Below are positions 9,792 to 17,518 of a DNA stretch of 64,000 nucleotides, one piece after another. The stretch comes from Acinetobacter wuhouensis (lineage in GTDB: Bacteria; Pseudomonadota; Gammaproteobacteria; Pseudomonadales; Moraxellaceae): positions 3,720,001 through 3,784,000 of the forward strand of contig NZ_CP031716.1 of the NCBI RefSeq assembly GCF_001696605.3. The letters are read 5' to 3'. How positions within the stretch are numbered: the stretch's first letter is position 1; each line of letters opens with the position of its first letter. The notes under the pieces are model-generated. The model did no database searches. It saw nothing but the letters and a program-made list of their open reading frames with translations, and had not been told where the DNA came from. The position numbers and the translations under genes were made by a program.

Positions 9792-10481
9792 ATGAAAAAA
9801 ACACTGATCACACTCGGTTTATGTACACTTTGCACAACTGTTTTTTCAGCACCTATCAATAATAAAAGTTCCCAACAAGATCAATTGGGTTATAGTTATG
9901 GCTATGTCATGGGACGTAGCAATGCTGAAACATTAAAACAAATTAATCTCAATGCATTTATTCAAGGGATTAAAGAAGGCTCTTCTGGTCAAAAAGCGAC
10001 TTTAACTGATGAAGAAATGGCAAAAGCTTTAGCGCAATACAAGCAACAAAGTGAAGCCAAACAAATGCTTGAGTTTAAAAAAATTGCCAGTGAAAATGCC
10101 AAACAAGGCGAAGCTTTCCTTGCTAATAATGCGAAACAAACTGGTGTAGTAACACGCCCAAGTGGCTTGCAATACAGCATTCTCCAGCAAGGCACAGGAC
10201 AATCGCCTACAGCCAAATCAAAAGTTTCTGTCAATTATGAAGGGCGTTTACTCGATGGCACTGTATTTGATAGCTCTTTCGCACGTAATGAAGCTGTTGA
10301 ATTCCAAGTCAGTCAAGTAATCCAAGGTTGGACAGAAGGTCTACAACTCATGAAAGAAGGTGCGAAATACCGCTTCTTTATTCCTGCAAAATTGGCGTAT
10401 GGTGAAATCGGTGCTGGGGATAGCATTGGTCCAAACAGTACTTTAATTTTTGATGTTGAACTGTTAAAAGTTTTAGATTGA
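9792..10481 (+). CDS. Second FKBP-type peptidyl-prolyl isomerase
   Basis: A 229-aa paralogue of the preceding FkpA, with a cleavable signal peptide (LCTLCTTVFSAP, cut near residue 20). The same two-part plan follows: a helical dimerisation domain (LGYSYGYVMGRSNAE) and a C-terminal FKBP domain from about residue 110 with PSGLQYSILQ, GRLLDGTVFDSSF and IQGWTEGLQLM. It should act as a periplasmic folding catalyst. Tandem FkpA/FklB-like copies probably arose by duplication; the products differ through most of the helical domain. Confidence 0.9.
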   Translation: MKKTLITLGLCTLCTTVFSAPINNKSSQQDQLGYSYGYVMGRSNAETLKQINLNAFIQGIKEGSSGQKATLTDEEMAKALAQYKQQSEAKQMLEFKKIASENAKQGEAFLANNAKQTGVVTRPSGLQYSILQQGTGQSPTAKSKVSVNYEGRLLDGTVFDSSFARNEAVEFQVSQVIQGWTEGLQLMKEGAKYRFFIPAKLAYGEIGAGDSIGPNSTLIFDVELLKVLD

Positions 10482-10704
10482 AGATATTCGTATTTATGGC
10501 CTAAAAAGATAAAGTTTCAGAAACAGCTCGGTATATCAATGCAAATACTTTCAACTTGATACAATAAAAGTTAATTTAGAGAATTAGGGTCTGTTGGCAT
10601 TTAAAGTATAGAATTTATCCATTAAAGGATTTCAAATAAATATACTAGCTGTAGTAGCTCAGACCTGAGCTGACAGTTACCCATTTTTAATGGTGACTGT
10701 CATT

Positions 10705-10835
10705 TTAAATTTGAGCTAAATTCTTCTCAGTCCAAATTCGTTTTCCATCAAGTAATGTTTCAAATGGTGTTCGACTATTACACATTTTGCCCTGATGGAT
10801 TCGTCCAGTATTAAAATCTTTAACCATTCGTCCAG
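10705..10835 (-). pseudogene. IS481-family transposase remnant (C-terminal end, frameshifted)
   Basis: Read on the minus strand, the stretch ending in a stop at 10705-10707 encodes GRIHQGKMCNSRTPFETLL followed by a DGK...WTEKNLAQI tail, the recognisable end of IS481-type DDE transposases. The preceding DLDEWLK, also typical, is in a different frame, so there is at least one frameshift. The rest of the gene is missing: an IS1-family element begins about 10 bp beyond it. Non-functional. Confidence 0.7.
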
Positions 10836-10915
10836 ATCAATGTGTGGCGGTGTTCTAAATTGTATGTTCGCCATAAATTAGAGCATCGAGAGACAATTCG
10901 GTTATATTTTAATGT

Positions 10916-11044
10916 GTGAAAATCTCAATAGAACTTCATTGTCCTCGATGCCAAGGTACAAGTATAAAGAAGAATGGCATCAAACACGATGGTAAACAAA
11001 ATTACCGTTGTAAATCTTGTGCTCGACAGTTTTTACTGCAATGA
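10916..11044 (+). pseudogene. IS1-family InsA fragment
   Basis: From a GTG at 10916, a 42-codon frame encodes the zinc-ribbon N-terminus of IS1 InsA: IELHCPRCQGTSIKKNGIK, then a GKQNYRCKSCARQF motif with the CxxC...CxxC cysteines. The frame stops at 11042, so the helix-turn-helix part is lost. Confidence 0.7.
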
Positions 11045-11301
11045 AGCTTAAAAATCGTATTAAAGAGTTAGAGATTACTTATGACCATATTTCAAGTGAT
11101 CTTTGGGAAAGTTTTATTAAAGTCTTTAAGACTCGTCAGTAAGGTACATCTCATACAATAGGAATTGAAGGAAATAATTGTCGCTTAAGACATCGTATTA
11201 ATCGAACAGTTAGAAAAACTTGCTGCTTTTCAAAGAAGGTATTAAATCATGAAAAAGACTTTAACCTTGAATTCTTTTACATAAATAATGGTTCTATATA
11301 G
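11041..11301 (+). pseudogene. IS1-family InsB transposase fragment
   Basis: The frame from 11041 encodes the C-terminal third of IS1 InsB: SSDLWESFIKVFK, then after an in-frame TAA, GIEGNNCRLRHRINR and TCCFSKKVLNHEKDF, ending FYINNGSI-stop at 11301. The premature stop and the missing N-terminus make it inactive. Confidence 0.75.
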
Positions 11302-11341
11302 TGGTGTTAAAATAAGCAGCATACTTTTTGAAACACCGCCA

Positions 11342-11398
11342 AATATTAAAATTACGCAAAATAGATTTTAACTTAGACCAATATTGATCATTCAGCAT
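11342..11398 (-). pseudogene. IS5-like transposase N-terminal fragment
   Basis: On the minus strand an ATG at 11398 opens a 19-codon fragment, MLNDQYWSKLKSILRNFNI, which resembles the start of IS5-family transposases (the DxQW-x-KLxxIL motif). It is cut off exactly at the right inverted repeat of the IS1-family element. That suggests the IS1 element jumped into, or deleted into, an IS5-like gene. Short, so the family call is tentative. Confidence 0.45.
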
Positions 11399-11708
11399 TG
11401 TACGAGGCACAGTGAATTAAGTTTAGCGATTTAATTTTACTATCTCGCTATTTTTTTAAGCAACAAATGTCAACACGCCCTAAATGATCATTTTTTGATT
11501 TATTAAAGACACTTATATAGATTAGGATATTTATAAAATCCAATACTTAGTTAAGAATATATTTTGTATATTAAAATAATTTAGAGGAATTAAAATTCGA
11601 TATGACAAGCTAAAACGAAACTATTAAAGTAATATCGCTCTAGCTTGTATATTTATTTTCTTCCCTTTATAAAAATTTTACAGACTAAAAATACCAACAT
11701 ACTCTAAT
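11399..11708. other. AT-rich gap without recognisable gene
   Basis: About 310 bp between the IS remnants and the 3' end of the acyltransferase gene. I see no open frame with a plausible start, no RNA gene and no strong hairpin. It is probably decayed mobile-element DNA. Confidence 0.5.
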
Positions 11709-12737
11709 TTAACTTGATAATTTCTTTTTCAACCTCATAGAAGGTTTTTCTATTAAGTTCCAAGATAAAAAAGCAAATATTATCACTATAACTAAACTTA
11801 TCAATGAGTGCCAGTAAACATTTAAGCTATTTTTTGTAAAATAAACTAAAGATTGCTGTATAGGAAAAGCATAAATATATATTCCATACGAAAAATCTCC
11901 ATATTTAGCAAAGTTTTTAAATGTACCACTTATGTAAGATAAATAGATTATTATATACGTACCAAAAATAGAAAAACCTACATAATATAGGTTAAAATAA
12001 GTTAAAAATATCAAGAAGAAAATACTAATAAAAAATATTTTTTTCTCAAGCTTAATAGACTCCCTATACAAATAAAAAGTTGCCCCCATCATAAAGTATG
12101 ATATTAGAACGAATAAATTATGTAAGTTATCATTTACTTTTAAATATGACAGCCCTACACATATTAGTGCAAAAGCAAGAGTTAGATGTTTTTTAAGTAA
12201 CAGCATTAGCCCTAATATCGCGATTAGAATGTAACACCCTAATTCAAATTTTAGCGTCCATAAAGAACCATTTATATATAATGGATATGGATTATTTAAA
12301 AAAACTCCTGGTAATGTTGGAGCTAAAAAATTTAATGTAGTCGCACCAATAAAAAATTTATAAGTTTGTATATTTTTAAAATAATCTATAACAGAAAGTT
12401 CTGTCACCATAGGACCCATTATAAAAATCATAAAAATGAAACACCCTATTAAAGCTGGAAATATTCTTAAGCTTCTAGCAAGAATATAATCTTTTAATGA
12501 TTTACTTCTTTGAAAGCTTTGACAGATTAAAAAGCCGCTAATGATAAAAAAAGCTCCAACAGCAATACCTCCTATTGTTGTCTGTCCATGGAGTAAAATT
12601 GCTAATGGATCCTCATTCCCTTTACCATAAACTATAGGAAATGCATGCGAAAAAATGACTAGAGAGGCTGCTATAAATCGAATAATATCAAGATTATTTT
12701 TCCTACTGTCCATATATGCTGATATTGTATTTGACAT
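11709..12737 (-). CDS. Acyltransferase-3 (OafA/WecH-like) membrane O-acyltransferase
   Basis: A 342-aa polytopic inner-membrane protein with about ten predicted membrane segments. The N-terminal NNLDIIRFIAASLVIFSHAF contains the conserved His31 expected of acyltransferase-3 enzymes, which transfer acetyl or other acyl groups to extracytoplasmic glycans. The substrate cannot be told from sequence. Its position just outside the capsule locus makes capsule O-acetylation a reasonable inference. It is very AT-rich compared with murJ beside it and is flanked on its 3' side by IS debris, so horizontal acquisition is likely. An AGGA ribosome binding site precedes the ATG at 12737. Confidence 0.85.
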   Translation of the reverse strand: MSNTISAYMDSRKNNLDIIRFIAASLVIFSHAFPIVYGKGNEDPLAILLHGQTTIGGIAVGAFFIISGFLICQSFQRSKSLKDYILARSLRIFPALIGCFIFMIFIMGPMVTELSVIDYFKNIQTYKFFIGATTLNFLAPTLPGVFLNNPYPLYINGSLWTLKFELGCYILIAILGLMLLLKKHLTLAFALICVGLSYLKVNDNLHNLFVLISYFMMGATFYLYRESIKLEKKIFFISIFFLIFLTYFNLYYVGFSIFGTYIIIYLSYISGTFKNFAKYGDFSYGIYIYAFPIQQSLVYFTKNSLNVYWHSLISLVIVIIFAFLSWNLIEKPSMRLKKKLSS

Positions 12738-12787
12738 AAATTATCCTATTTATTTTTTAACCTTAAATAAAAATTAAAACCATTATG

Positions 12788-14329
12788 TTAATGCTTCAAA
12801 TGTCTTGGTCTAAACCCTGTTGCCAATAATGCTACTGCATAAGCAAACACACCAAGTACACATAAACCAACCACTTCAAGAATACGAATCCATTGCGAAA
12901 CATCGCCTTTGTACCAAGTCAAGCCGATCCACAATGCAATAATCATGACAGCATTTGCAATCGCATATTGGATGAATAATTTTTTCCAATGTGCACCAAA
13001 TCTAAAAATATCTTTCTTATGCAAATAGAAATATAACATCCCTGCATTGACCAATGCTGAACCTGAAGAGGCAATTGCCAAAGCCATATGTTCCGCTTGC
13101 CAATCAATCAGTTTAAAAATCCCAATAAAGATGACGTTTAAAATCGCATTGGCTGCAACAGCCATTAGACCCACTCGCACGGGTGTCTTAGTATCTTGAA
13201 TCGCATAAAAACCGGGTGCAAAAACTTTAATTAGCATGAATGCCAATACACCGCCACTCATACATTGCAATGCCATCGCAGTCATTTGTGTATCACGGGC
13301 ATCAAATGCACCGTGTTGGAATAAAGCTTGAATAATCGGCGTTGAGAGCATAAATAATGCAATACTTGCTGGAATACCCACAAGGAAAATGACACGTGCT
13401 GCCCAATCTAACATTCTGCGGAATTTTGCTTGGTCTTGTTCAGCCTTACTTACTGAAAGTGATGGAAGAATTACTGTACCAATCGCAACACCAATCAATC
13501 CAAGTGGCAGCTCAGTCATACGTTCTGCACTATACAACCAAGACACTGAGCCATCTTGCATAAATGATGCCCAGATCGTATTGAGGAGCAAATTGATTTG
13601 CGTCACCGATACACCAAACAATGCAGGCAACATCAACTTAAGAATTCGATCTACCCCTTCATGCTTAAAATCAATCTTGGGCGGAATCAGTAATTTTTTA
13701 TTCCACAATTCAGGAATTTGAATAGCGAGTTGTAATACACCTGCTGCAACGACAGCCCAACCTAATGCCATAATCGGTGCAGCCATATGTGGTGCTAACC
13801 ACCAAGCGCCAGCTATCATCGCTACATTTAGCAGTACAGGTGAAAATGCGGGCGATGCAAAAGAACCATAACTATTCAGAATACTACTTGCAAATGCAGT
13901 TAACGACATAAACATCAAATAAGGAATCGTTAAACGAAACATATCTACCGCAAGATCAAATTTAGCAGGATCGTTATGAAATCCAGGTGCATATACATAC
14001 AAAATTACAGGGGCTGCGATCATACAAAATAAGGTCAGCAAGGACATGACAGTTAACAAACAGCCAAAGACCCGACTAATTAGAATTTGCACTTCTGCAT
14101 GTAATTTTGTGGTCTTGTATTCTGTTAAGACTGGAATAAAGGCTTGAGAAAAAGCCCCTTCGGCAAATAATCGCCTAAAAAAATTGGGAATACGAAAGGC
14201 AACAACAAAGGTGTCGAAATCCTTACCTGCACCAAACACATTGAGCAAAACCATATCTCGCACAAGTCCTAAAACTCGAGACAACATGGTCATTGCACTG
14301 ACAATAAAGGTGGATCGCCACAGCGCCAT
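12788..14329 (-). CDS. murJ: Lipid II flippase MurJ
   Basis: A 513-aa MOP-superfamily protein with about 14 membrane segments that moves lipid II to the outer face of the inner membrane for peptidoglycan synthesis. The N-terminus MALWRSTFIVSAMTMLSRVL and the following GLVRDMVLLNVFGAG are diagnostic. RIPNFFRRLFAEGAFSQAFIP is also typical and carries conserved arginines. I use the ATG at 14329 rather than the GTG nine bases upstream, because a GGGTG ribosome binding site fits the ATG. It stands in the usual Acinetobacter order before ampD and nadC. Confidence 0.94.
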   Translation of the reverse strand: MALWRSTFIVSAMTMLSRVLGLVRDMVLLNVFGAGKDFDTFVVAFRIPNFFRRLFAEGAFSQAFIPVLTEYKTTKLHAEVQILISRVFGCLLTVMSLLTLFCMIAAPVILYVYAPGFHNDPAKFDLAVDMFRLTIPYLMFMSLTAFASSILNSYGSFASPAFSPVLLNVAMIAGAWWLAPHMAAPIMALGWAVVAAGVLQLAIQIPELWNKKLLIPPKIDFKHEGVDRILKLMLPALFGVSVTQINLLLNTIWASFMQDGSVSWLYSAERMTELPLGLIGVAIGTVILPSLSVSKAEQDQAKFRRMLDWAARVIFLVGIPASIALFMLSTPIIQALFQHGAFDARDTQMTAMALQCMSGGVLAFMLIKVFAPGFYAIQDTKTPVRVGLMAVAANAILNVIFIGIFKLIDWQAEHMALAIASSGSALVNAGMLYFYLHKKDIFRFGAHWKKLFIQYAIANAVMIIALWIGLTWYKGDVSQWIRILEVVGLCVLGVFAYAVALLATGFRPRHLKH

Positions 14330-14461
14330 CGCATTCACCCAGTTAAATAAAGTCGCTATTGTAGTTAAATATTCTTAAATTTGCGTTGTTAAATCATAAC
14401 CAACACGGCATTTTACTTGAGTTTTCACCAACTAAATTGGCTTAATCTATACGTTAATCCG

Positions 14462-15043
14462 TTATTTTGTTTCAAGCTGCTTTTGAATAGACAAACTTTG
14501 TCTAAATTCTTGCCATTGAAAATGCGGTCCTGGATCAGTTTTACGACCCGATGCAATATCAGAATGCCCTGCTATATGATGATCAGTTTTTGGATATACG
14601 GTTTGTAATGTTGCCACAACATCGACCAATGTTTGATATTGAATTGCTTCAAAATCAGTATCATCACTGCCTTCAAGTTCAATACCTATCGAATAATCAT
14701 TACATTCAACTTTGCTTAAATACGTTGAACGTCCCGCATGCCAAGCACGATCATTAAAATTGACAAATTGTAGAACTTCACCAGTCCGTAAAATCAATAA
14801 ATGTGTAGACACTTGCATCCCTTCAATCGTTTGAAAATAAGGATGCAAAGACCAATCGAGTTGATTTTGAAAAAATTGTTCAATATAGCCGCCACCAAAT
14901 TGTGATGGTGGCAAACTAATATTGTGAATCACGATCAACTGAATTTCGGTATTTTCAGGGCGCTGATTATAATTGGGGGATGGGACTTGTCTCGCGCCAA
15001 TCAATTGTCCATTTACGACCTGAAACTGCGGTGCAGATTGCAT
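14462..15043 (-). CDS. ampD: 1,6-anhydro-N-acetylmuramyl-L-alanine amidase AmpD
   Basis: A 193-aa zinc amidase of the amidase_2 fold. It cleaves anhydro-muropeptides in the cytoplasm during cell-wall recycling and so keeps the AmpR inducer of ampC low. Zinc ligands by comparison with E. coli AmpD are His40 (in IVIHNISLP), His160 and Asp170 (in AGHSDIASGRKTDPGPHF). Catalytic Glu122 and Lys168 are present. There is no signal peptide, consistent with the cytosolic enzyme. It is divergent from nadC, with a gap of about 135 bp. Confidence 0.94.
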   Translation of the reverse strand: MQSAPQFQVVNGQLIGARQVPSPNYNQRPENTEIQLIVIHNISLPPSQFGGGYIEQFFQNQLDWSLHPYFQTIEGMQVSTHLLILRTGEVLQFVNFNDRAWHAGRSTYLSKVECNDYSIGIELEGSDDTDFEAIQYQTLVDVVATLQTVYPKTDHHIAGHSDIASGRKTDPGPHFQWQEFRQSLSIQKQLETK

Positions 15044-15180
15044 AGCGTTTTTTCTATTTTCAAGAATCTATTGGAATTCTAGTCTACTCTGATCTGATTA
15101 AAATAAAAACTTATTCAAATTACAAAGGACGGTGATAATATAGCGCTCAGTTTTTGAAGCTTACACCGATAGGGACATCC

Positions 15181-16026
15181 ATGAGCATACCTGCATCTTT
15201 GCTTGAACAATCTATTCAAATCAATATTCAACAAGCACTTCAAGAAGATATTGGTGATGCGGATATTACGGCACTCTTGAGCCCTGAAGATGAACAAGCC
15301 ACAGCAACCATTATCACCCGTGAAGATATGATCTTGGCAGGACAGCCGTGGGTCAATGCTTTGATTCAAGCCTATGATCCAAGTATCGAAATCACATGGC
15401 TTAAAAATGATGGTGATTTCGTCAAAGCCAATGAAACCATTTATAAACTTGCGGGTTCAGCACGTAGCTTATTGACTGTTGAACGCCCTGCTCTGAATTT
15501 TGTTCAAACGCTTTCAGCAGTAGCAACTAAAACAGCTGAATATGTAAAATATTTGGATGGAACGCATACCAAACTTCTCGATACCCGCAAGACATTGCCA
15601 GGTCTACGCATTGCCCAAAAATATGCGGTTGCGGTTGGTGGTGGTCAGAACCATCGTTTAGGCTTATTCGATGCTTTTTTAATTAAAGAAAACCATATCA
15701 TGGCAGCAGGTGGTATCGCACAAGCGATTGCCAAAGCACATCAAATTGCACCAGGTAAGCCTGTAGAAGTTGAAGTCGAAACTTGGGAAGAACTCGATCA
15801 AGCCATTGAAGCCAAAGCAGATATTGTGATGCTCGACAATTTCAGTCAACAACAAATGATTGATGCGGTAAAACATGTGGCGGGGCGCTGTAAACTCGAA
15901 GCATCGGGTAATATTACCCTTGATAATTTAAATGAAGTTGCACAAACAGGCGTGGACTATATTTCGATGGGTGTTTTAACCAAAGATGTCAAAGCAATTG
16001 ATTTATCTATGCGCTTTAATGCCTAA
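15181..16026 (+). CDS. nadC: Nicotinate-nucleotide pyrophosphorylase (quinolinate phosphoribosyltransferase)
   Basis: A 281-aa enzyme that makes nicotinate mononucleotide from quinolinate and PRPP in de novo NAD synthesis. The start is the ATG at 15181, with AGGGAC just upstream; a TTG 27 bp earlier is weaker. Family motifs are QEDIGDADITA at the N-terminus, ERPALNFVQTLSAVAT, LLDTRKTLPGLR, GGGQNHRLGLFDAFLIKENH and LEASGNITLDN. All active-site arginine, histidine and lysine motifs look intact. Confidence 0.95.
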   Translation: MSIPASLLEQSIQINIQQALQEDIGDADITALLSPEDEQATATIITREDMILAGQPWVNALIQAYDPSIEITWLKNDGDFVKANETIYKLAGSARSLLTVERPALNFVQTLSAVATKTAEYVKYLDGTHTKLLDTRKTLPGLRIAQKYAVAVGGGQNHRLGLFDAFLIKENHIMAAGGIAQAIAKAHQIAPGKPVEVEVETWEELDQAIEAKADIVMLDNFSQQQMIDAVKHVAGRCKLEASGNITLDNLNEVAQTGVDYISMGVLTKDVKAIDLSMRFNA

Positions 16027-16040
16027 GTGAATACGCTCAT

Positions 16041-16069
16041 GTTTCAAGCAGTGCATTGCTGCTTGAAAC
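16041..16069. other. Perfect 11-bp hairpin after nadC
   Basis: GTTTCAAGCAG and CTGCTTGAAAC form an 11-bp perfect inverted repeat around a 7-nt loop, 15 bp after the nadC stop. There is no T run after it, so it is not a standard intrinsic terminator. It could be an mRNA 3'-end stabiliser or part of a Rho-dependent end. Confidence 0.6.
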
Positions 16070-16203
16070 TGAGCAATCATTCAAAATAATCCTTACAAAA
16101 TATAACGATGCAAAAATTAAAAATCCGTTAATTTTGTTCAAAACATCTTCAAAAATGCAACTTCCTCATATAAATATCCCCATATAAAGAAGAGTAATAA
16201 ACA

Positions 16204-17367
16204 ATGAAGAAACATCTTTTATATTCATCTATCTTAGCACTTACAATTCCAATCCTCAGCCATGCAGATGCGATCAATGTGCATGTGCTCAGTGCCACGA
16301 TCAAAGATCAAAATATTGCCAATGCCGAAGTGATTTTACAAAAGAATGGTGAACGTTCTGCTTCAAGCTCAAGTAATAGTAATGGTCGTGCAACGGTGAA
16401 TGCCAATACCACAGACAATGCTGATAACTTACTCATTATCAAAAAATCGGGCTATTCAACATTAGTTGCCAAATGCCCTTGTGATGGTATGACTTATGCG
16501 CTGAGTCCTGTGCTCAAAGACTTAAATAGTATGCGTATCGTCCTTAACTGGGGTAAAAATCCATCTGATTTAGATTCACATTTAAGTTATAAAAATCAGC
16601 ACATTTACTGGGATCGCAAGCAAGGTTTAGAAGCCAATCTAGATGTGGATGATGTCGACTCCTACGGTCCTGAAACCGTGACGATTGATCGACGTTTAGA
16701 GGGTCAATATTATGTTTATTCTGTACATGATTTCTCAGATCGTGGACAACCGAATACGACAAACTTATCCAATAGCCAAGCCAAAGTCATGGTGTACACT
16801 GGTGAGTCGCTAATTCGTTCTTATTATGTCCCGACGGGTCAAACCGGTAATTTATGGACGGTTTTCCGTATCAGTCCTGAAGGTGAGATTCAGGACATTA
16901 ACCGCATGTCAGGAACAACGGTGAATGCCAGCCAAGTAGGTTCAAGTGTTTCCAATTATCAAAGCCAAAGCACACGGGTAAATATTGTTCCTGTTTCAGC
17001 AGCTGCTCAAGCCCGTGCCAAAACTTTAAATTTAAATGCAGATAAAGCCTATAAAAACAATCAGTTTGAACAAGCTTCTATGCTTTATCAACAATCAATT
17101 GATTACAATCCGAATGCAGGGCAAACCTACAGTAATCTTGCTGTGACTTATCAAAAGTTAAATCGTTCATCTGAAGCACTTTGGGCAAATCAAAAGGCAA
17201 TCGCCCTTGCCAGCAATGACAATACCCGTGCCTATTCTCATTATAATATGGGTAAAATCTATGAAAATAATCAAGACTTTGCTCAGGCCAAACAGCATTA
17301 CCAACTTGCCAATCAGTACAAACCTAGCCCAACTTATGATGAAGCAATTCAACGGGTGAGCCGTTAA
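16204..17367 (+). CDS. Secreted YfaP-like (DUF2135) protein with C-terminal TPR repeats
   Basis: A 387-aa exported protein with a clear signal peptide (to about residue 21, SHA-D). Next comes a carboxypeptidase-regulatory-like beta domain (about 25-100) with a two-Cys motif (CPCDGM). A YfaP/DUF2135-like domain follows (about 105-225), carrying LNWGKNPSDLDSHLSYKN and the acidic DVDDVDSYGPETV. Two or three TPR repeats end the protein (about 275-385: AYKNNQFEQASMLYQQSIDY...). The molecular function is not known to me. A periplasmic or surface scaffolding role is inferred from the TPRs. It stands alone, with a terminator directly downstream. Confidence 0.75.
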   Translation: MKKHLLYSSILALTIPILSHADAINVHVLSATIKDQNIANAEVILQKNGERSASSSSNSNGRATVNANTTDNADNLLIIKKSGYSTLVAKCPCDGMTYALSPVLKDLNSMRIVLNWGKNPSDLDSHLSYKNQHIYWDRKQGLEANLDVDDVDSYGPETVTIDRRLEGQYYVYSVHDFSDRGQPNTTNLSNSQAKVMVYTGESLIRSYYVPTGQTGNLWTVFRISPEGEIQDINRMSGTTVNASQVGSSVSNYQSQSTRVNIVPVSAAAQARAKTLNLNADKAYKNNQFEQASMLYQQSIDYNPNAGQTYSNLAVTYQKLNRSSEALWANQKAIALASNDNTRAYSHYNMGKIYENNQDFAQAKQHYQLANQYKPSPTYDEAIQRVSR

Positions 17368-17370
17368 TAT

Positions 17371-17405
17371 AAAAAACCCAAAGCCTCTACTGACTTTGGG
17401 TTTTT
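17371..17405. terminator. Intrinsic terminator after the YfaP/TPR gene
   Basis: AAAAACCCAAAG and CTTTGGGTTTTT form a 12-bp stem around a 10-nt loop, with A and T runs on both sides. It sits 3 bp after the stop codon and could work in both directions. Confidence 0.85.
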
Positions 17406-17518
17406 ACACTTTATTTATGCATCAAATTTGATTACAAAATCACCAATTTATACATGGAAAAAGGCTGTCAGAAAGCCTATAATATTGGGCTTTCCAATCT
17501 ATTCTTGAAATTTAGCCA

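Larger units (their letters stand above)
10845..11341 (+). mobile_element. IS1-family element, internally deleted (about 500 bp)
   Basis: Both ends carry the inverted repeat TGGCGGTGTT: the left end starts at 10845 and continues as CTAAATTGTATG; the right end at 11341 reads TGGCGGTGTTTCAAAAAGTATGC on the minus strand. A full IS1-family element is about 770 bp, so about 270 bp are missing, including the junction of insA and insB. No target-site duplication is evident. It lies between remnants of an IS481-type and an IS5-type transposase. Confidence 0.75.

Noticed and set aside
10588..10607. GGGTCTGTTGGCATTT as an insertion-sequence end
   Set aside because: It looks like a transposon tip, but I found no matching inverted partner nearby.
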